Positions 26,376 to 33,991 of a stretch of DNA of 33,991 nucleotides are shown piece after piece. Each line of letters begins with the position of its first letter. Within the stretch, counting starts at the first letter, position 1. The DNA comes from JAGWRA01 sp035534615. GTDB lineage: Bacteria; Acidobacteriota; Vicinamibacteria; Vicinamibacterales; CAVVIG01. The notes below the pieces were generated by a model. It searched no databases. It was not told the origin of the DNA and saw only the letters and a program-made list of their open reading frames with translations. The DNA is taken from contig DATLRO010000135.1 of assembly GCA_035534615.1 (NCBI GenBank), forward strand, positions 1-33,991, read 5' to 3'. Both the position numbers and the translations under genes were made by a program.

Positions 26376-28790
26376 TCAGCGGGCGGCGGCCGGCACCGGC
26401 TGCTCGGCCTTCGCGATGACGAACGCCGTGGTGATGGCGACGTCCGGATTCAGCGAGATCGAGTCGATGCCGCGATCGACGAGCCAGGCGGCGAACTCGG
26501 GATAGTCGGACGGCGCCTGCCCGCAGATGCCGACCGGCTTGCCCATCCGCCTCGCCGTCTCGATGACGTGCGCGATCATCCACTTGACCGCGGCGTTCCG
26601 CTCGTCGAACAGCCGGGCGACCGTCCCGGAATCGCGGTCCAGCCCCAGCGTGAGCTGGGTCAGATCGTTCGACCCGATCGAATAGCCGTCGAACACGCCC
26701 AGGAACGCCTCGGCCAGCACGATGTTCGCCGGGATCTCGCACATCGCGTAGACCTCGAGGCCGTCGTCCCCCTGGCGCAGGCCGGCGGCCGCCATCGCGT
26801 CGAGCACCTGGTGCGCCTCGTCGACCGTCCGGCAGAACGGAATCATCACCTTCACGTTGGTCAGGCCCAGGTCGCGGCGCACCCGGCTCAGCGCCCGGCA
26901 CTCCAGCGCGAAGCCCTCCGCGTAGCGCGGGTCGTAGTACCGCGACGCGCCGCGGAAGCCGAGCATCGGATTCTCCTCCTCGGGCTCGAACTCCTGCCCG
27001 CCGAGGAGGCGCGCGTACTCGTTCGTCTTGAAGTCGCTCATCCGCACGATCACCGGCTTCGGGAAGAAGGCCGCCGCGATCTTTCCCACCCCTTCGCTGA
27101 ACCGCTGCACGAAGTACTCGGACGGATCCTGCTCGCCGATCCGGGCCGCAATCGCCCTGACCGCCGCCTGATCCTTCAGCTTCGGGTATCGCACCAGCGC
27201 CATCGGGTGGATGCCGATCTGGTTGGTGATGATGAACTCGGTCCGCGCCAGCCCCACGCCGGCGTTCGGAATCGCCGCCAGGCCGAACGCCTGGTCCGGG
27301 TAGCCCACCGTCAGCATGATCTTCGTCCGCGACGCCGGCACCTTCGACGCATCGACCCGCTCCACCTCGAACGGGATCGCACCCGCATAGACGTGCCCTT
27401 CCGCACCCTCGGCGCAGCAGACGGTCACCTCGTCGCCGGTCTTGAGCGTCCGGGTCGCGTTCGCGCTGCCGACGATGCAGGGCAGCCCGAACTCGCGCGA
27501 CACGATCGCCGCGTGCGCGGTCCGTCCGCCCTGATCGGTGACGATCGCCGCCACCTTCCGCATGACCGGCTCCCAGTCCGGATCGGTGCTCGGCGCCACC
27601 AGGACCTCGCCCGCCTGGACGTCGCCGAGTTCGTCGACGCTCAGCACGACCCGGACCCGGCCGGCCCCGATCCGTTCGCCGACGGCCTGCCCGGTCACCA
27701 GCGGCGTCCCCGGACGCTCCTTCAACCGGTAGATCTCCGCGGTCGCGGCGTGGGCCTTCGCCGAGTGCACCGTCTCCGGCCTCGCCTGGACGAAGAACAA
27801 CTCGCCGCTCTCCCCATCCTTGGCCCACTCGATATCCATCGGCTGCGGGTGCCCGGCCAGCCCCGAGTAATGCTCCTCGACGATGCACGCCCAGCGCGCC
27901 AGCTGCAGCACCTCATCGTCGCTCAGACAGAAGCGTCCGCGGTCGGCCGCCGGCGTCGCCTCGCTCCGTGTCGTCCGGCTGCCGTCGCCGTACACGAGCC
28001 GCACTTCCTTCGTCCCCAGCCGGCGCCCGACAATCGCGCGGCAGCCGGTCGCCAGCGTCGGCTTGAACACCATCCATTCGTCCGGCGTCACCACGCCCTG
28101 CACGATGAACTCGCCCAGGCCGTACGTGCCCGACACCGTGACGACATCGCGAAATCCGGACTCGGTGTCGAGCGTGAAGATCACGCCCGCGCTCCCCTTG
28201 TCCGATCGGACCATCGGCATGACGCCGACCGACAGGGCCACCTTCAGCTGGTCGTAGCCCAGCCGCGCGCGATAACTGATGGCGCGGTCGGTGAACAGCG
28301 AGGCGTAGCACGCGTGCACCGCGCGCAGCAGTCCTTCGCGGCCCCGCACGTTCAGAAAGGTTTCCGCCGCGCCGGCGAACGAAGCCTCGGGCAGATCTTC
28401 GGCCGTTGCCGACGAGCGCACCGCGAGCTCCGCCTCGCGGCCAATCCGGGCGGTGAGGCGCGCGTAGCCGTCCAGAATGGCCGCGCGCAGTGCGTCGGGA
28501 ATCGGCGTCTCGAGCACTGCCGCCCGGGCAGCCTGTCCGGCCGCGGCCAGCGCGGTCAGATCTTCCGCGTTGAGGCCCGTGAAGACGCGCTGCAGGCGCT
28601 CGCGCAGACCCGCTTCCTCCAGCAGCTGCCGGTATGCGGCCGCGGTGGTGGCGAACCCGTCCAGCACGCCCACCCCCCTGGGCTTCAGCCGGTTGAACAT
28701 CTGCCCGAGCGAGGCGTTCTTGCCGCCGACGCGGCCAAGATCACTCAACCCGATCTGCGAGAACTCCAGCACGTACTCCGGCCCGCTCAT
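26376..28790 (-). CDS. ppsA: Phosphoenolpyruvate synthase (pyruvate, water dikinase)
   Basis: 804 residues, the usual length. It turns pyruvate and ATP into PEP, AMP and phosphate for gluconeogenesis. The N-terminal ATP-binding domain has VGGKNASLG and AVRSSATAEDLPEASFAG. The swivelling phosphohistidine domain has TDQGGRTAHAAIV with His426. The C-terminal PEP-binding barrel has VGLARTEF, MCEIPANIVLAEAF, GYSIGSNDLTQLTLGLDRD and GICGQAPSD with the active-site Cys. The start at MSGPEYVLEF has GGGGGGA just upstream; the open frame beyond it runs through the promoter. It is first in the operon with acetyl-CoA synthetase and the dehydrogenase genes, and has a sigma-54 site about 90 bases upstream. 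Confidence 0.95.
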   Translation of the reverse strand: MSGPEYVLEFSQIGLSDLGRVGGKNASLGQMFNRLKPRGVGVLDGFATTAAAYRQLLEEAGLRERLQRVFTGLNAEDLTALAAAGQAARAAVLETPIPDALRAAILDGYARLTARIGREAELAVRSSATAEDLPEASFAGAAETFLNVRGREGLLRAVHACYASLFTDRAISYRARLGYDQLKVALSVGVMPMVRSDKGSAGVIFTLDTESGFRDVVTVSGTYGLGEFIVQGVVTPDEWMVFKPTLATGCRAIVGRRLGTKEVRLVYGDGSRTTRSEATPAADRGRFCLSDDEVLQLARWACIVEEHYSGLAGHPQPMDIEWAKDGESGELFFVQARPETVHSAKAHAATAEIYRLKERPGTPLVTGQAVGERIGAGRVRVVLSVDELGDVQAGEVLVAPSTDPDWEPVMRKVAAIVTDQGGRTAHAAIVSREFGLPCIVGSANATRTLKTGDEVTVCCAEGAEGHVYAGAIPFEVERVDASKVPASRTKIMLTVGYPDQAFGLAAIPNAGVGLARTEFIITNQIGIHPMALVRYPKLKDQAAVRAIAARIGEQDPSEYFVQRFSEGVGKIAAAFFPKPVIVRMSDFKTNEYARLLGGQEFEPEEENPMLGFRGASRYYDPRYAEGFALECRALSRVRRDLGLTNVKVMIPFCRTVDEAHQVLDAMAAAGLRQGDDGLEVYAMCEIPANIVLAEAFLGVFDGYSIGSNDLTQLTLGLDRDSGTVARLFDERNAAVKWMIAHVIETARRMGKPVGICGQAPSDYPEFAAWLVDRGIDSISLNPDVAITTAFVIAKAEQPVPAAAR

Positions 28791-28834
28791 GGTTGTCCCC
28801 CCACCGGACTCCCGTGGATCCGCGCGGCCACGAG

Positions 28835-28855
28835 GTCTGCGTGTGTCGCGCAGAC
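28835..28855. repeat. Inverted repeat in the predicted ppsA leader
   Basis: GTCTGCG (28835-28841) and CGCAGAC (28849-28855) with seven bases between. It lies between the sigma-54 site and the start codon, so it would fold in the leader RNA or act as a binding site. Confidence 0.45.
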
Positions 28856-28877
28856 TGCGTCCCTGGCCCTCGGAAAG

Positions 28878-28893
28878 AGCAATCCATGTGCCA
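28878..28893 (-). promoter_or_regulatory. Sigma-54 (-24/-12) promoter of the ppsA-led operon
   Basis: Read on the minus strand, TGGCACATGGATTGCT agrees with all 12 defined positions of TGGCACR-N4-TTGCW and has GG-N10-GC. Transcription should begin near 28867, giving a leader of about 77 bases to the ATG at 28790. Sigma-54 promoters need an enhancer-binding ATPase; none is encoded in this window. Confidence 0.75.
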
Positions 28894-29022
28894 CGGCGTG
28901 CCGGACCGCGGGCTTCGGGCTCAACGGCTGGAATCACGCGCGGCGAGCGGGTGGAGCACCGGCGCGGCAGGCAGGAGGAGCGGTGTGGTCGTGATTTCGC
29001 GGTCGACGCGAATTATTCGCAG

Positions 29023-29048
29023 GCCGGGCGGCCGATGGGCCGCCCGGC
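29023..29048 (-). terminator. Terminator after the HPF/cold-shock gene
   Basis: A perfect 11-bp stem (GCCGGGCGGCC, 29023-29033, with GGCCGCCCGGC, 29038-29048) closes a GATG loop, 12 bases past the stop codon of the minus-strand gene. In the transcript it is followed by an AATAATT stretch that itself lies in a small GCGAA-TTA-TTCGC palindrome. Confidence 0.65.
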
Positions 29049-29059
29049 TCGCCGCCAGC

Positions 29060-29680
29060 TCAGGCGACGTGGTGCTTGCCGATCAGCCGCACGCTGCTCG
29101 CCTGCGGCCCCTTCTCGGCGCTCTCTTCGGCGAACCGCACCTCGGCGCCGACCACCGCCTCGTCGAAGGCGCCGTTGAGGATGCTGTTCTGGTGGAAGTA
29201 CACTTCGTGACCGTCGGCCGCCTCGATGAACCCGTAGCCCTCCGCGTCGAACCGCCGGACGATGCGCCCGTGCCCCGGCAGTTCGTGAACCTTCACGTCG
29301 CCGCGCTGCCGGCGCGCGAAATCCTGGAGGCGCCGCCGCGCGAGGTCGAACGCTTCGCGCACGGCAACCGGCGCGTACTGCTCGACCGCGTCGATGTCCG
29401 TGCTCTTCCGTCGCGCGGGCAGGTCGAGGTCCTGAAGCGACGCGTGCAGGCTGGCCGGCTCGTGACTGATCACGAGCTCCTCGCCCGGCACGGTCAGATC
29501 GATGCGCACGTGCACGCGGCTGCCCGCCCGCTGATGACGGTGCGGCCGCTCGACGAGCACGCGACAGCCGGAGATCCGATCGTAATACTTCTCGAGTTTG
29601 GCGGCTTCGGCGAGCACCTCGCGCTCGACCGCCTCGGATGGATCCATGTTGCGGAACGTGACCTGCGGAGACACCAGCAT
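29060..29680 (-). CDS. hpf: HPF/RaiA-type ribosome-associated protein fused to a cold-shock domain
   Basis: 206 residues in two domains. Residues 1 to about 105 have the HPF/RaiA fold pattern (VTFRNMDPSEAVEREVLAEAAKLEKYYDRI, RVHVRIDLTVPGEELVI, DAVREAFDLARRRLQD-type helix). Residues about 138-206 are a CspA-like domain (HGRIVRRFDAEGYGFIEAADG, EVYFHQNSI, GAEVRFAEESAEKGPQASSVRLI), with RNP-like YGFI and VYFHQ. HPF proteins hold idle ribosomes in the small-subunit decoding region; the added domain probably contacts RNA. ATG 29680 follows GGGAGGGCGGT; an upstream extension is dropped. It lies 41 bases after the winged-helix gene on the same strand. This fusion is known in several phyla, its exact effect less so. 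Confidence 0.88.
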   Translation of the reverse strand: MLVSPQVTFRNMDPSEAVEREVLAEAAKLEKYYDRISGCRVLVERPHRHQRAGSRVHVRIDLTVPGEELVISHEPASLHASLQDLDLPARRKSTDIDAVEQYAPVAVREAFDLARRRLQDFARRQRGDVKVHELPGHGRIVRRFDAEGYGFIEAADGHEVYFHQNSILNGAFDEAVVGAEVRFAEESAEKGPQASSVRLIGKHHVA

Positions 29681-29721
29681 ACCGCCCTCCCTGAAGCCGC
29701 GGCGGCGGCCGACGCCCCCGA

Positions 29722-30012
29722 TCACGCCGCGGACGATTTTTCCTGCTTCGCCGGCAGCCCGGCCGTCGTCATCCGGAACGCGGTCCGCGGCGCCGGGCCG
29801 TCCGCCTCGCGCGCATAGCGCCCGTCATCGAGACGGCGCAGGAGGTGCGCGTCGACGAGGGCGTCCAGAGCCGCCTGGCATCGGGGCCCGTCGAGCCCCA
29901 GCAGGCGCTGCGCCTGCGGACCGGTCAGCCGCAGCCCCGGCATCTCCATGTACTCGCCGATGATGCGGCGCATCAGCGCCGGCTCCAGTTCCACCGTCGT
30001 CCCGTTGCTCAC
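29722..30012 (-). CDS. Small winged-helix-like protein
   Basis: 96 residues. LEPALMRRIIGEYMEMPGLRLTGPQAQRLLGLDGPRCQAALDALVDAHLLRRLDDGRYAR reads as a compact winged helix: helix, helix-turn-helix and a wing ending in GRYAR. The C-terminal 30 residues are unstructured-looking. Such single-domain proteins may bind DNA or act as partners; the target is unknown. GTG 30012 is preceded by AGAGGTGAGCC at good spacing. It lies 41 bases before the HPF gene, so it may help control that stress gene. Confidence 0.75.
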   Translation of the reverse strand: MSNGTTVELEPALMRRIIGEYMEMPGLRLTGPQAQRLLGLDGPRCQAALDALVDAHLLRRLDDGRYAREADGPAPRTAFRMTTAGLPAKQEKSSAA

Positions 30013-30244
30013 GGCTCACCTCTGTGGCCGACGGCCGGCGCCGCTCGGCACCCGCATCCGGCCCGGCTCGCTCCCGATTCCTCTCGTCCGCCCTGCGGCG
30101 TTCGGCCGTGCGCGTCGATCGGCGCCGGCCGGCCACGATGGCGTGGAATCGCCTGCGGGGCCCGTCCACGCCCGGCAGACCGCTGCAGCGAGGCCGCTCG
30201 CGAAGGCGGCAGAGACGCTCTCCCGGCAATCGGCACCCGCCCGC

Positions 30245-30457
30245 TCACGCCTTCGACGGCAGCAGCAGGAGCGGGCGAAACGCTTCCTGCCGCCCGCAGG
30301 TGCCCCCCTCGCAGACCCACAGGTCGACCTGCTGGTCGCGCGCGAATGCCCGCGCGGCCTCCATGGCCTGCTGGCGCGCCCGGTATCGGAGCTGCGGCAC
30401 ACCGGGTGCCTGCCGGAGGCAGAACGGACCGCTCACGCTCCCCTCGCTCGTCACCAT
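30245..30457 (-). CDS. Small protein of unknown function (DUF2188-like pattern)
   Basis: 70 residues, too small to be sure of. The middle, RYRARQQAMEAARAFARDQQ followed by VDLWVCEGG, has an amphipathic helix then a beta strand, like small proteins of the DUF2188 kind in which a helix and a W-containing strand are followed by a polar turn. GGAG lies five bases before ATG 30457, and the composition is not the Arg/Pro/Gly-rich type of the antisense frames here. Two cysteines (CEGGTC) are close together. The next gene on the strand is 232 bp away. I give no function. Confidence 0.5.
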   Translation of the reverse strand: MVTSEGSVSGPFCLRQAPGVPQLRYRARQQAMEAARAFARDQQVDLWVCEGGTCGRQEAFRPLLLLPSKA

Positions 30458-30727
30458 GACGTCTCCGTCTCGGGGCACACCCCCGGCGATTGGGCCCACA
30501 CGTTCCGCACCGCCCACCGCACCTCGGTCCGACAAAATGGTGTCCGTTGCTTTGCGCCCCACTTCTCAGTATTTCCGCCCACGGTCGCGGCGTCCATCGG
30601 GGCCAACCTCATCAATATATCGGGGAAACTCCATGTGTTGGCGTCATATGAAGCCCGCCACAAGACGCACGTCTATTATTGTGGAGAAACAAGACTCGGG
30701 AGCGGGCTGGCGCGGCGGAGGCGGGTC
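30458..30727. promoter_or_regulatory. AT-richer intergenic region upstream of the small genes and HPF
   Basis: 270 bp clearly richer in A and T than the rest of the window, for example around 30610-30690 (ATCAATATAT, TCTATTATTGTGG). It follows the response-regulator stop and precedes the stress-type genes, so their promoter should be here. I see TATATT-like sequences on the minus strand but no matching -35, and no sigma-54 site. Confidence 0.4.
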
Positions 30728-31384
30728 TCAGAGGTGCTCGACCCAGCTGGCGGCGAACCGGATCAGATCGGTGCTGTCGCGGAGGCTGAGTTTGGCCTTG
30801 ATGTTGGATCGGTAGGTTTCGACCGTCTTGATGCTGATCCCGAGTCGCCCGGCAATCTCGGCCGTGGCCGTGCCGTGGCCGATCATGGTCAGGACCTGCA
30901 GCTCACGGTCGCTGAGGGTGGCCACGCGATCGCCCGACCGGTCCATGGTGTGGCCCAATCCCTCCAGCACCTGTTGCGACACCCGATCGCTCACGTAGAT
31001 ATGGCCGCTCAGCACCTGCCGGATGGCGGACACCAGGTGGGTGATCGCCTCGTGTTTCGTGATGTATCCCTTGGCGCCCGCCCGCAGGGCCCGCTGGGCG
31101 AAGAGGCTCTCGTCGTGCATCGACAGCACGAGGATCGGGAGGTCGGGGGCGATCTCCCGCAGGTGGCGGATCAGGTCCAGGCCGCTCAACGCACCGAAGG
31201 ACAGGTCCACCAGCGCCAGGTCCGGGTGATCGCGGCCGACGGACTCGACCGCTTCCTCGGGGGTGGACGCCTCCGCGCAGATCGACAGGTCAGGCTCGTT
31301 GTCGAGCATCTGCCGGATGCCCAGACGGACAATGGGATGGTCGTCCGCGACGAGCACACGCGTCGGCTTCACCTCGGACACCAT
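30728..31384 (-). CDS. NarL/FixJ family response regulator
   Basis: 218 residues. The receiver domain has the acidic pair Asp14-Asp15 in VLVADDHP, phospho-acceptor Asp60 in LALVDLSFG and Lys110 in AKGYITK. The C-terminal LuxR-type helix-turn-helix is LSDRELQVLTMIGHGTATAEIA, then GISIKTVETYRSNIKAKL. Phosphorylated NarL-type proteins dimerise and bind DNA. The start is ATG 31384, with GAGGG seven bases before it; an upstream ATG at 31423 touches the kinase stop but lacks a ribosome binding site. It follows the kinase gene by 39 bases and is almost surely its partner. Confidence 0.95.
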   Translation of the reverse strand: MVSEVKPTRVLVADDHPIVRLGIRQMLDNEPDLSICAEASTPEEAVESVGRDHPDLALVDLSFGALSGLDLIRHLREIAPDLPILVLSMHDESLFAQRALRAGAKGYITKHEAITHLVSAIRQVLSGHIYVSDRVSQQVLEGLGHTMDRSGDRVATLSDRELQVLTMIGHGTATAEIAGRLGISIKTVETYRSNIKAKLSLRDSTDLIRFAASWVEHL

Positions 31385-31423
31385 CCTCGTTCCCTCACAA
31401 GTGATCTTCAGGCGCGCGGGCAT

Positions 31424-32785
31424 TCAGGCGCCGGCCGGCGCGGATTCGTGCAGCCGGCACGTCACAAGGGTTCCGCCACCGGGTCGTGGAGCGATCGTCA
31501 GGGTCGCCCCGATCGTCATCGCCCGGTACCGCATGATTCGCAGTCCCATGCCCTCCTTCGACGATGCCGCGCTGTCGATGCCGATCCCATCGTCCGCCAC
31601 CGACAGGACGAGGCCGTCCCCGTCCCGCCTGACCTCGATGCTGACCGTGCAGGGACCGGCATGACGGAGGGCGTTCGTCACCCCCTCCTGCGCGATCCGG
31701 TACAACTGTGTGGCAGCGTGGCCGTTGGTCGCGGCCACCAGGGCGTCGCCGCGCACGCGACAGGCGACCTTGTAGACGTGCTCGGTCGCCGCGGCGAGCT
31801 GCTGCAGGGCGCCGAACAGCCCCCCGGCCTCCAGGTCGAGCAGGAACAACCCCCGGGAGAGCTGGTGGACACAGTCGAGCGCCCGCTGCGCGCCTTCGAC
31901 GATCCGCTGCGCCGTCTCGGCCTCCGCGGGCTGCGTATTCCGGCAGCGTTTGCTCAAGCTCGCGCTCAGCAGCCCGATGCCGGTCAGCTCCTGGCCGAGC
32001 GAATCGTGCAGCGCGTGCACCAGATCCTGCTGCTCGCGCCAGACCATCTCCGTAACCTCTCCCATCAGACGTTCCCGCTCGAGCGCCCGGCCGATCTGGG
32101 CGCCGACGTCATCGAGGAGGGCGACGAGCTCATCGCTCCGCGGGTGCGGCTGATCCGAGAAGAGCTCCAGCACTCCGATGACGCGATGGTCCGCCCGGAC
32201 GGGCAGGGTGGCCGCGGCGTTCAGCCCGAGCTGCCTCGCGATGTGCCCCCGGACCACCAGGGCCTGGCGCAGTTCGCGCGGATCGTCGATCCACACGGAC
32301 CGCTCTTCGGCGTAGACGCGGCCGGGCAGGCTCTGCGACCGTTTGAACCGGCTGCGGTTCGAGATCTCCTGAAACGGGCCGAACCGTTCATCCGCCACGC
32401 AGGTGACCGACGTGGTCAGTTCCTCGGCGCCACGCCGGCCGGGAAGATAGACGCACCCCACCTGCCATTGCTCGGTCTCGCAGATCCGCTGGAGGATTTC
32501 CTGCAGCGCCTCATTCGCGCTCGCGGCCCCGGTGACCGCCATGCTCGTCTCGTGGAGGAGCGTCAGCCATCGGGTGCGGTCGGCGACGCGGCGCTGGAGT
32601 ACGTCGTTCCGCCGGCGGAGCTGCGTCTGGCTGGCGCTGCGGGAAGGGCGACGGACCGGAAAGGCCGGCGGCCGGCGGGCTACTTTCTTCTTGGGCGACA
32701 TGCGGGCGTCCTTGGGGGCTCCCGCGGGCGCACCGGCTTCTCGCTGCTTGCCCCGGGGAGTCGCTGCTGGAGTCGCTTGGCCCAT
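31424..32785 (-). CDS. GAF-domain sensor histidine kinase (HisKA_3 type)
   Basis: 453 residues. A basic low-complexity N-terminus is followed by a short coiled coil (SQTQLRRRNDVLQRRVADR), a GAF domain (about 77-240), the HisKA_3 dimerisation helix with phospho-acceptor His260 in HALHDSLGQELTGIGL, and a HATPase domain (about 350-450: RIAQEGVTNALRHA N-box, ADDGIGID, GMGLRIMRYRA). There is no membrane helix, so the signal is sensed inside the cell by the GAF domain; its ligand is unknown. The start could also be ATG 32701 (MSPKKKVARR, AGGA upstream), removing 28 low-complexity residues. It is encoded before its NarL-type regulator. Confidence 0.93.
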   Translation of the reverse strand: MGQATPAATPRGKQREAGAPAGAPKDARMSPKKKVARRPPAFPVRRPSRSASQTQLRRRNDVLQRRVADRTRWLTLLHETSMAVTGAASANEALQEILQRICETEQWQVGCVYLPGRRGAEELTTSVTCVADERFGPFQEISNRSRFKRSQSLPGRVYAEERSVWIDDPRELRQALVVRGHIARQLGLNAAATLPVRADHRVIGVLELFSDQPHPRSDELVALLDDVGAQIGRALERERLMGEVTEMVWREQQDLVHALHDSLGQELTGIGLLSASLSKRCRNTQPAEAETAQRIVEGAQRALDCVHQLSRGLFLLDLEAGGLFGALQQLAAATEHVYKVACRVRGDALVAATNGHAATQLYRIAQEGVTNALRHAGPCTVSIEVRRDGDGLVLSVADDGIGIDSAASSKEGMGLRIMRYRAMTIGATLTIAPRPGGGTLVTCRLHESAPAGA

Positions 32786-32824
32786 CGTAGCTGATCAGGC
32801 CACCGTGTGAAAGAAGTGCAATGT

Positions 32825-32848
32825 GGGGACGGGTTCGAACCCGTCCCC
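32825..32848. repeat. Perfect 24-bp palindrome between the RND and kinase genes
   Basis: GGGGACGGGTTC (32825-32836) is followed at once by its exact reverse complement. It lies 20 bases after the minus-strand RND stop codon and is followed in that direction by a T-containing stretch (TTCTTTC), so it may act as a terminator for the RND gene or be a member of a dispersed palindrome family. It is not a tRNA, although GGTTCGAACC resembles a T-arm. Confidence 0.6.
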
Positions 32849-32868
32849 AGGTGGAAGAATCTACCACG

Positions 32869-33991
32869 CTACTCAGCGGGCGGGATGGGATCGAACCGGC
32901 CGTACCGGCACGCGAGCGTCGGCAGCACCAGGAGGTTCAGCGCGGTCGACGTGATCAGGCCGCCGACGATGACCACGGCCATCGGCCCTTCGACCTCGCG
33001 CCCCGGATCGCCGCTGCCCAGGGCGAGCGGCAGCAGCCCCAGGCCGGTCACGAGCGCCGTCATCAGGATCGGCGCCAGACGCTCCGACGCGCCGCGCATC
33101 GCCGTCTCCAGGCCCCACGGCCGCCCCTCGACGGCGACGAGATGCTCATAGTGCGAAATCAGCATGATGGCATTACGCAGGGTGATGCCGAACAGCGTCA
33201 CGAACCCGATGAGCGCCCCCAGCGACAGCGCGCCTCCGGTGACGGCGGCCGCCATCACGCCGCCCACCAGCGCGAACGGCAGGTTGAGCAGCACCAGCAG
33301 CAGGTTGCGCCCGTTCTGCATGACCACCGACAGCAACAGGAGGATCCCGAGCCCGGCCAGCCCGGCGTGCATCAGCAGCTCGGTGCGCGACCGGGCCTGT
33401 TCGACCGCCGTCCCCGCAAACGTCACATACGTGCCGGGCACCGGCGGCAGCCGGGCCATCCGGCGCCTGGCATCGGCCACGAACGCCGCCGCGCTGCGCC
33501 CTTCGACGTCGCACGTCACCGTTTCGACCCGCCGCCCGCCTTCGTGCTGGATGAGATACCGTCCCGACGTCTGCGCGATGCCGGCGAGTTGCCGGAGCGG
33601 GACGTACGTGCCGCCGGGCGTCCGGAGCGTCAGCGCGCCGATCGTGTCCACCTGCCGGCGGTCACCCGGCGGCAGAATCACCGAGACGTCGACGATCCGG
33701 TTCCCCTGGAAGATCTGCCCGACCACGTCCCCGCTGTAGGCCGTGCGCACGGCGTCGAGCACCTGCACCGGCGCCAGGCCCCAGCGCGCGATGGCGCGCG
33801 GCCGCAGGCGCACGGTGATCTCCGGCATCCCGGGGGGCGCCTGCTGCTGCACGGCGCTGGCGCCGCGGGTCTGCCCCAGGGCACGTGCGACCGCCCGCGC
33901 CTCCCGATCCAGCGCCGTCAGATCGTTGCCGAAGACGTTGACCACCACACCGCCGGCCTCTCCGGACAGCGTCTCGTTGATCCGCTCGGTG
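32869..33991 (-). CDS. CzcA/CusA-type RND efflux transporter, C-terminal part
   Basis: The frame is open to the right edge (TERINETLSGEAGGVVVNVFGND), so the N-terminal part lies outside. The visible 373 residues cover part of the second periplasmic loop and the last transmembrane block: IARWGLAPVQVLDAVRTAYSG, PLRQLAGIAQTSGRYLIQHEGGRR, then helices with GALIGFVTLFGITLRNAIMLISHYEHL, ILMTALVTGLGLLPLALGSGDPGREVEGPMAVVIVGGL and LNLLVLPTLACRYG. This is the heavy-metal efflux RND family, which drives metal ions out with the proton gradient. Which metal cannot be told from this fragment. It ends 83 bases before the kinase start, with a palindrome between. Confidence 0.92.
   Translation of the reverse strand, partial: TERINETLSGEAGGVVVNVFGNDLTALDREARAVARALGQTRGASAVQQQAPPGMPEITVRLRPRAIARWGLAPVQVLDAVRTAYSGDVVGQIFQGNRIVDVSVILPPGDRRQVDTIGALTLRTPGGTYVPLRQLAGIAQTSGRYLIQHEGGRRVETVTCDVEGRSAAAFVADARRRMARLPPVPGTYVTFAGTAVEQARSRTELLMHAGLAGLGILLLLSVVMQNGRNLLLVLLNLPFALVGGVMAAAVTGGALSLGALIGFVTLFGITLRNAIMLISHYEHLVAVEGRPWGLETAMRGASERLAPILMTALVTGLGLLPLALGSGDPGREVEGPMAVVIVGGLITSTALNLLVLPTLACRYGRFDPIPPAE

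Noticed and set aside
26341..27888. N-terminal extension of the acetyl-CoA synthetase frame
   Set aside because: Overlaps ppsA in another frame, is Gly/Arg-rich, and a GGAGG/GTG start at 26340 explains the gene.
26568..28994. Plus-strand open frame of about 800 codons opposite ppsA
   Set aside because: Composition is His/Arg/Asp-rich without motifs; ppsA on the other strand is certain.
29948..32794. Plus-strand open frame of about 950 codons across the kinase and regulator genes
   Set aside because: Spans two unrelated minus-strand genes and their gap; no protein-like pattern.
32825..32848. Possible tRNA because of GGTTCGAACC
   Set aside because: No acceptor, D or anticodon stem around it; the sequence is a simple palindrome.

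Overview
The window is very GC-rich and densely coded. I read it as chromosomal DNA of an Acidobacteriota-like bacterium, possibly of the Vicinamibacteria type. That placement is an inference from the large TonB receptor with an N-terminal carboxypeptidase-regulatory domain, a MacB-type permease, a PEGA-like secreted protein, a secreted phosphoesterase, a HPF/cold-shock fusion and the strong GC bias. There is no rRNA, tRNA, CRISPR array, transposase or phage gene to tie it down further. Most genes lie on the minus strand. The long plus-strand open frames opposite them are antisense shadows.

Left part (1-10.3 kb): the tail of a DUF1634 membrane protein; then a minus-strand run read in the order secreted phosphoesterase, Tat-exported multicopper oxidase, two-subunit molybdenum hydroxylase ([2Fe-2S] and Moco subunits, ATGA overlap) and a CapA-like metallophosphatase. 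A radical SAM/SPASM protein resembling AhbD/NirJ lies upstream. It is divergent from uppP (undecaprenyl-diphosphate phosphatase).

Middle part (10.3-20.1 kb): an orphan MacB-type permease with no ATPase, a PEGA-like secreted protein, and a small membrane protein. Next is a minus-strand unit made of two tandem paralogous small proteins with an HCxxCH motif, a TonB-dependent receptor and a MarR regulator. After it come a subtilisin-like protease and a beta-barrel protein that are tightly coupled.

Right-centre (20.3-28.9 kb) is the most striking region: a minus-strand operon reading PEP synthase, acetyl-CoA synthetase, E1 alpha, E1 beta, lipoyl E2, acyl carrier protein and a PEBP/YbhB protein. 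Stop and start codons overlap at acetyl-CoA synthetase/E1 alpha and at E2/ACP. It is preceded by a textbook sigma-54 (-24/-12) site. Two gaps inside it and its downstream flank carry six copies of one short palindrome, which I read as a REP-like family. The genes together look like a pyruvate/acetate node (acetate to acetyl-CoA, pyruvate to acetyl-CoA, pyruvate to PEP) with a dedicated ACP whose role is not explained by standard pyruvate dehydrogenase chemistry. No E3 is encoded here.

Right end (29-34 kb): a ribosome-hibernation-type protein fused to a cold-shock domain, with two small upstream genes; a GAF sensor histidine kinase and NarL-type response regulator; and the C-terminal part of a CzcA/CusA-type RND efflux pump that runs off the window.
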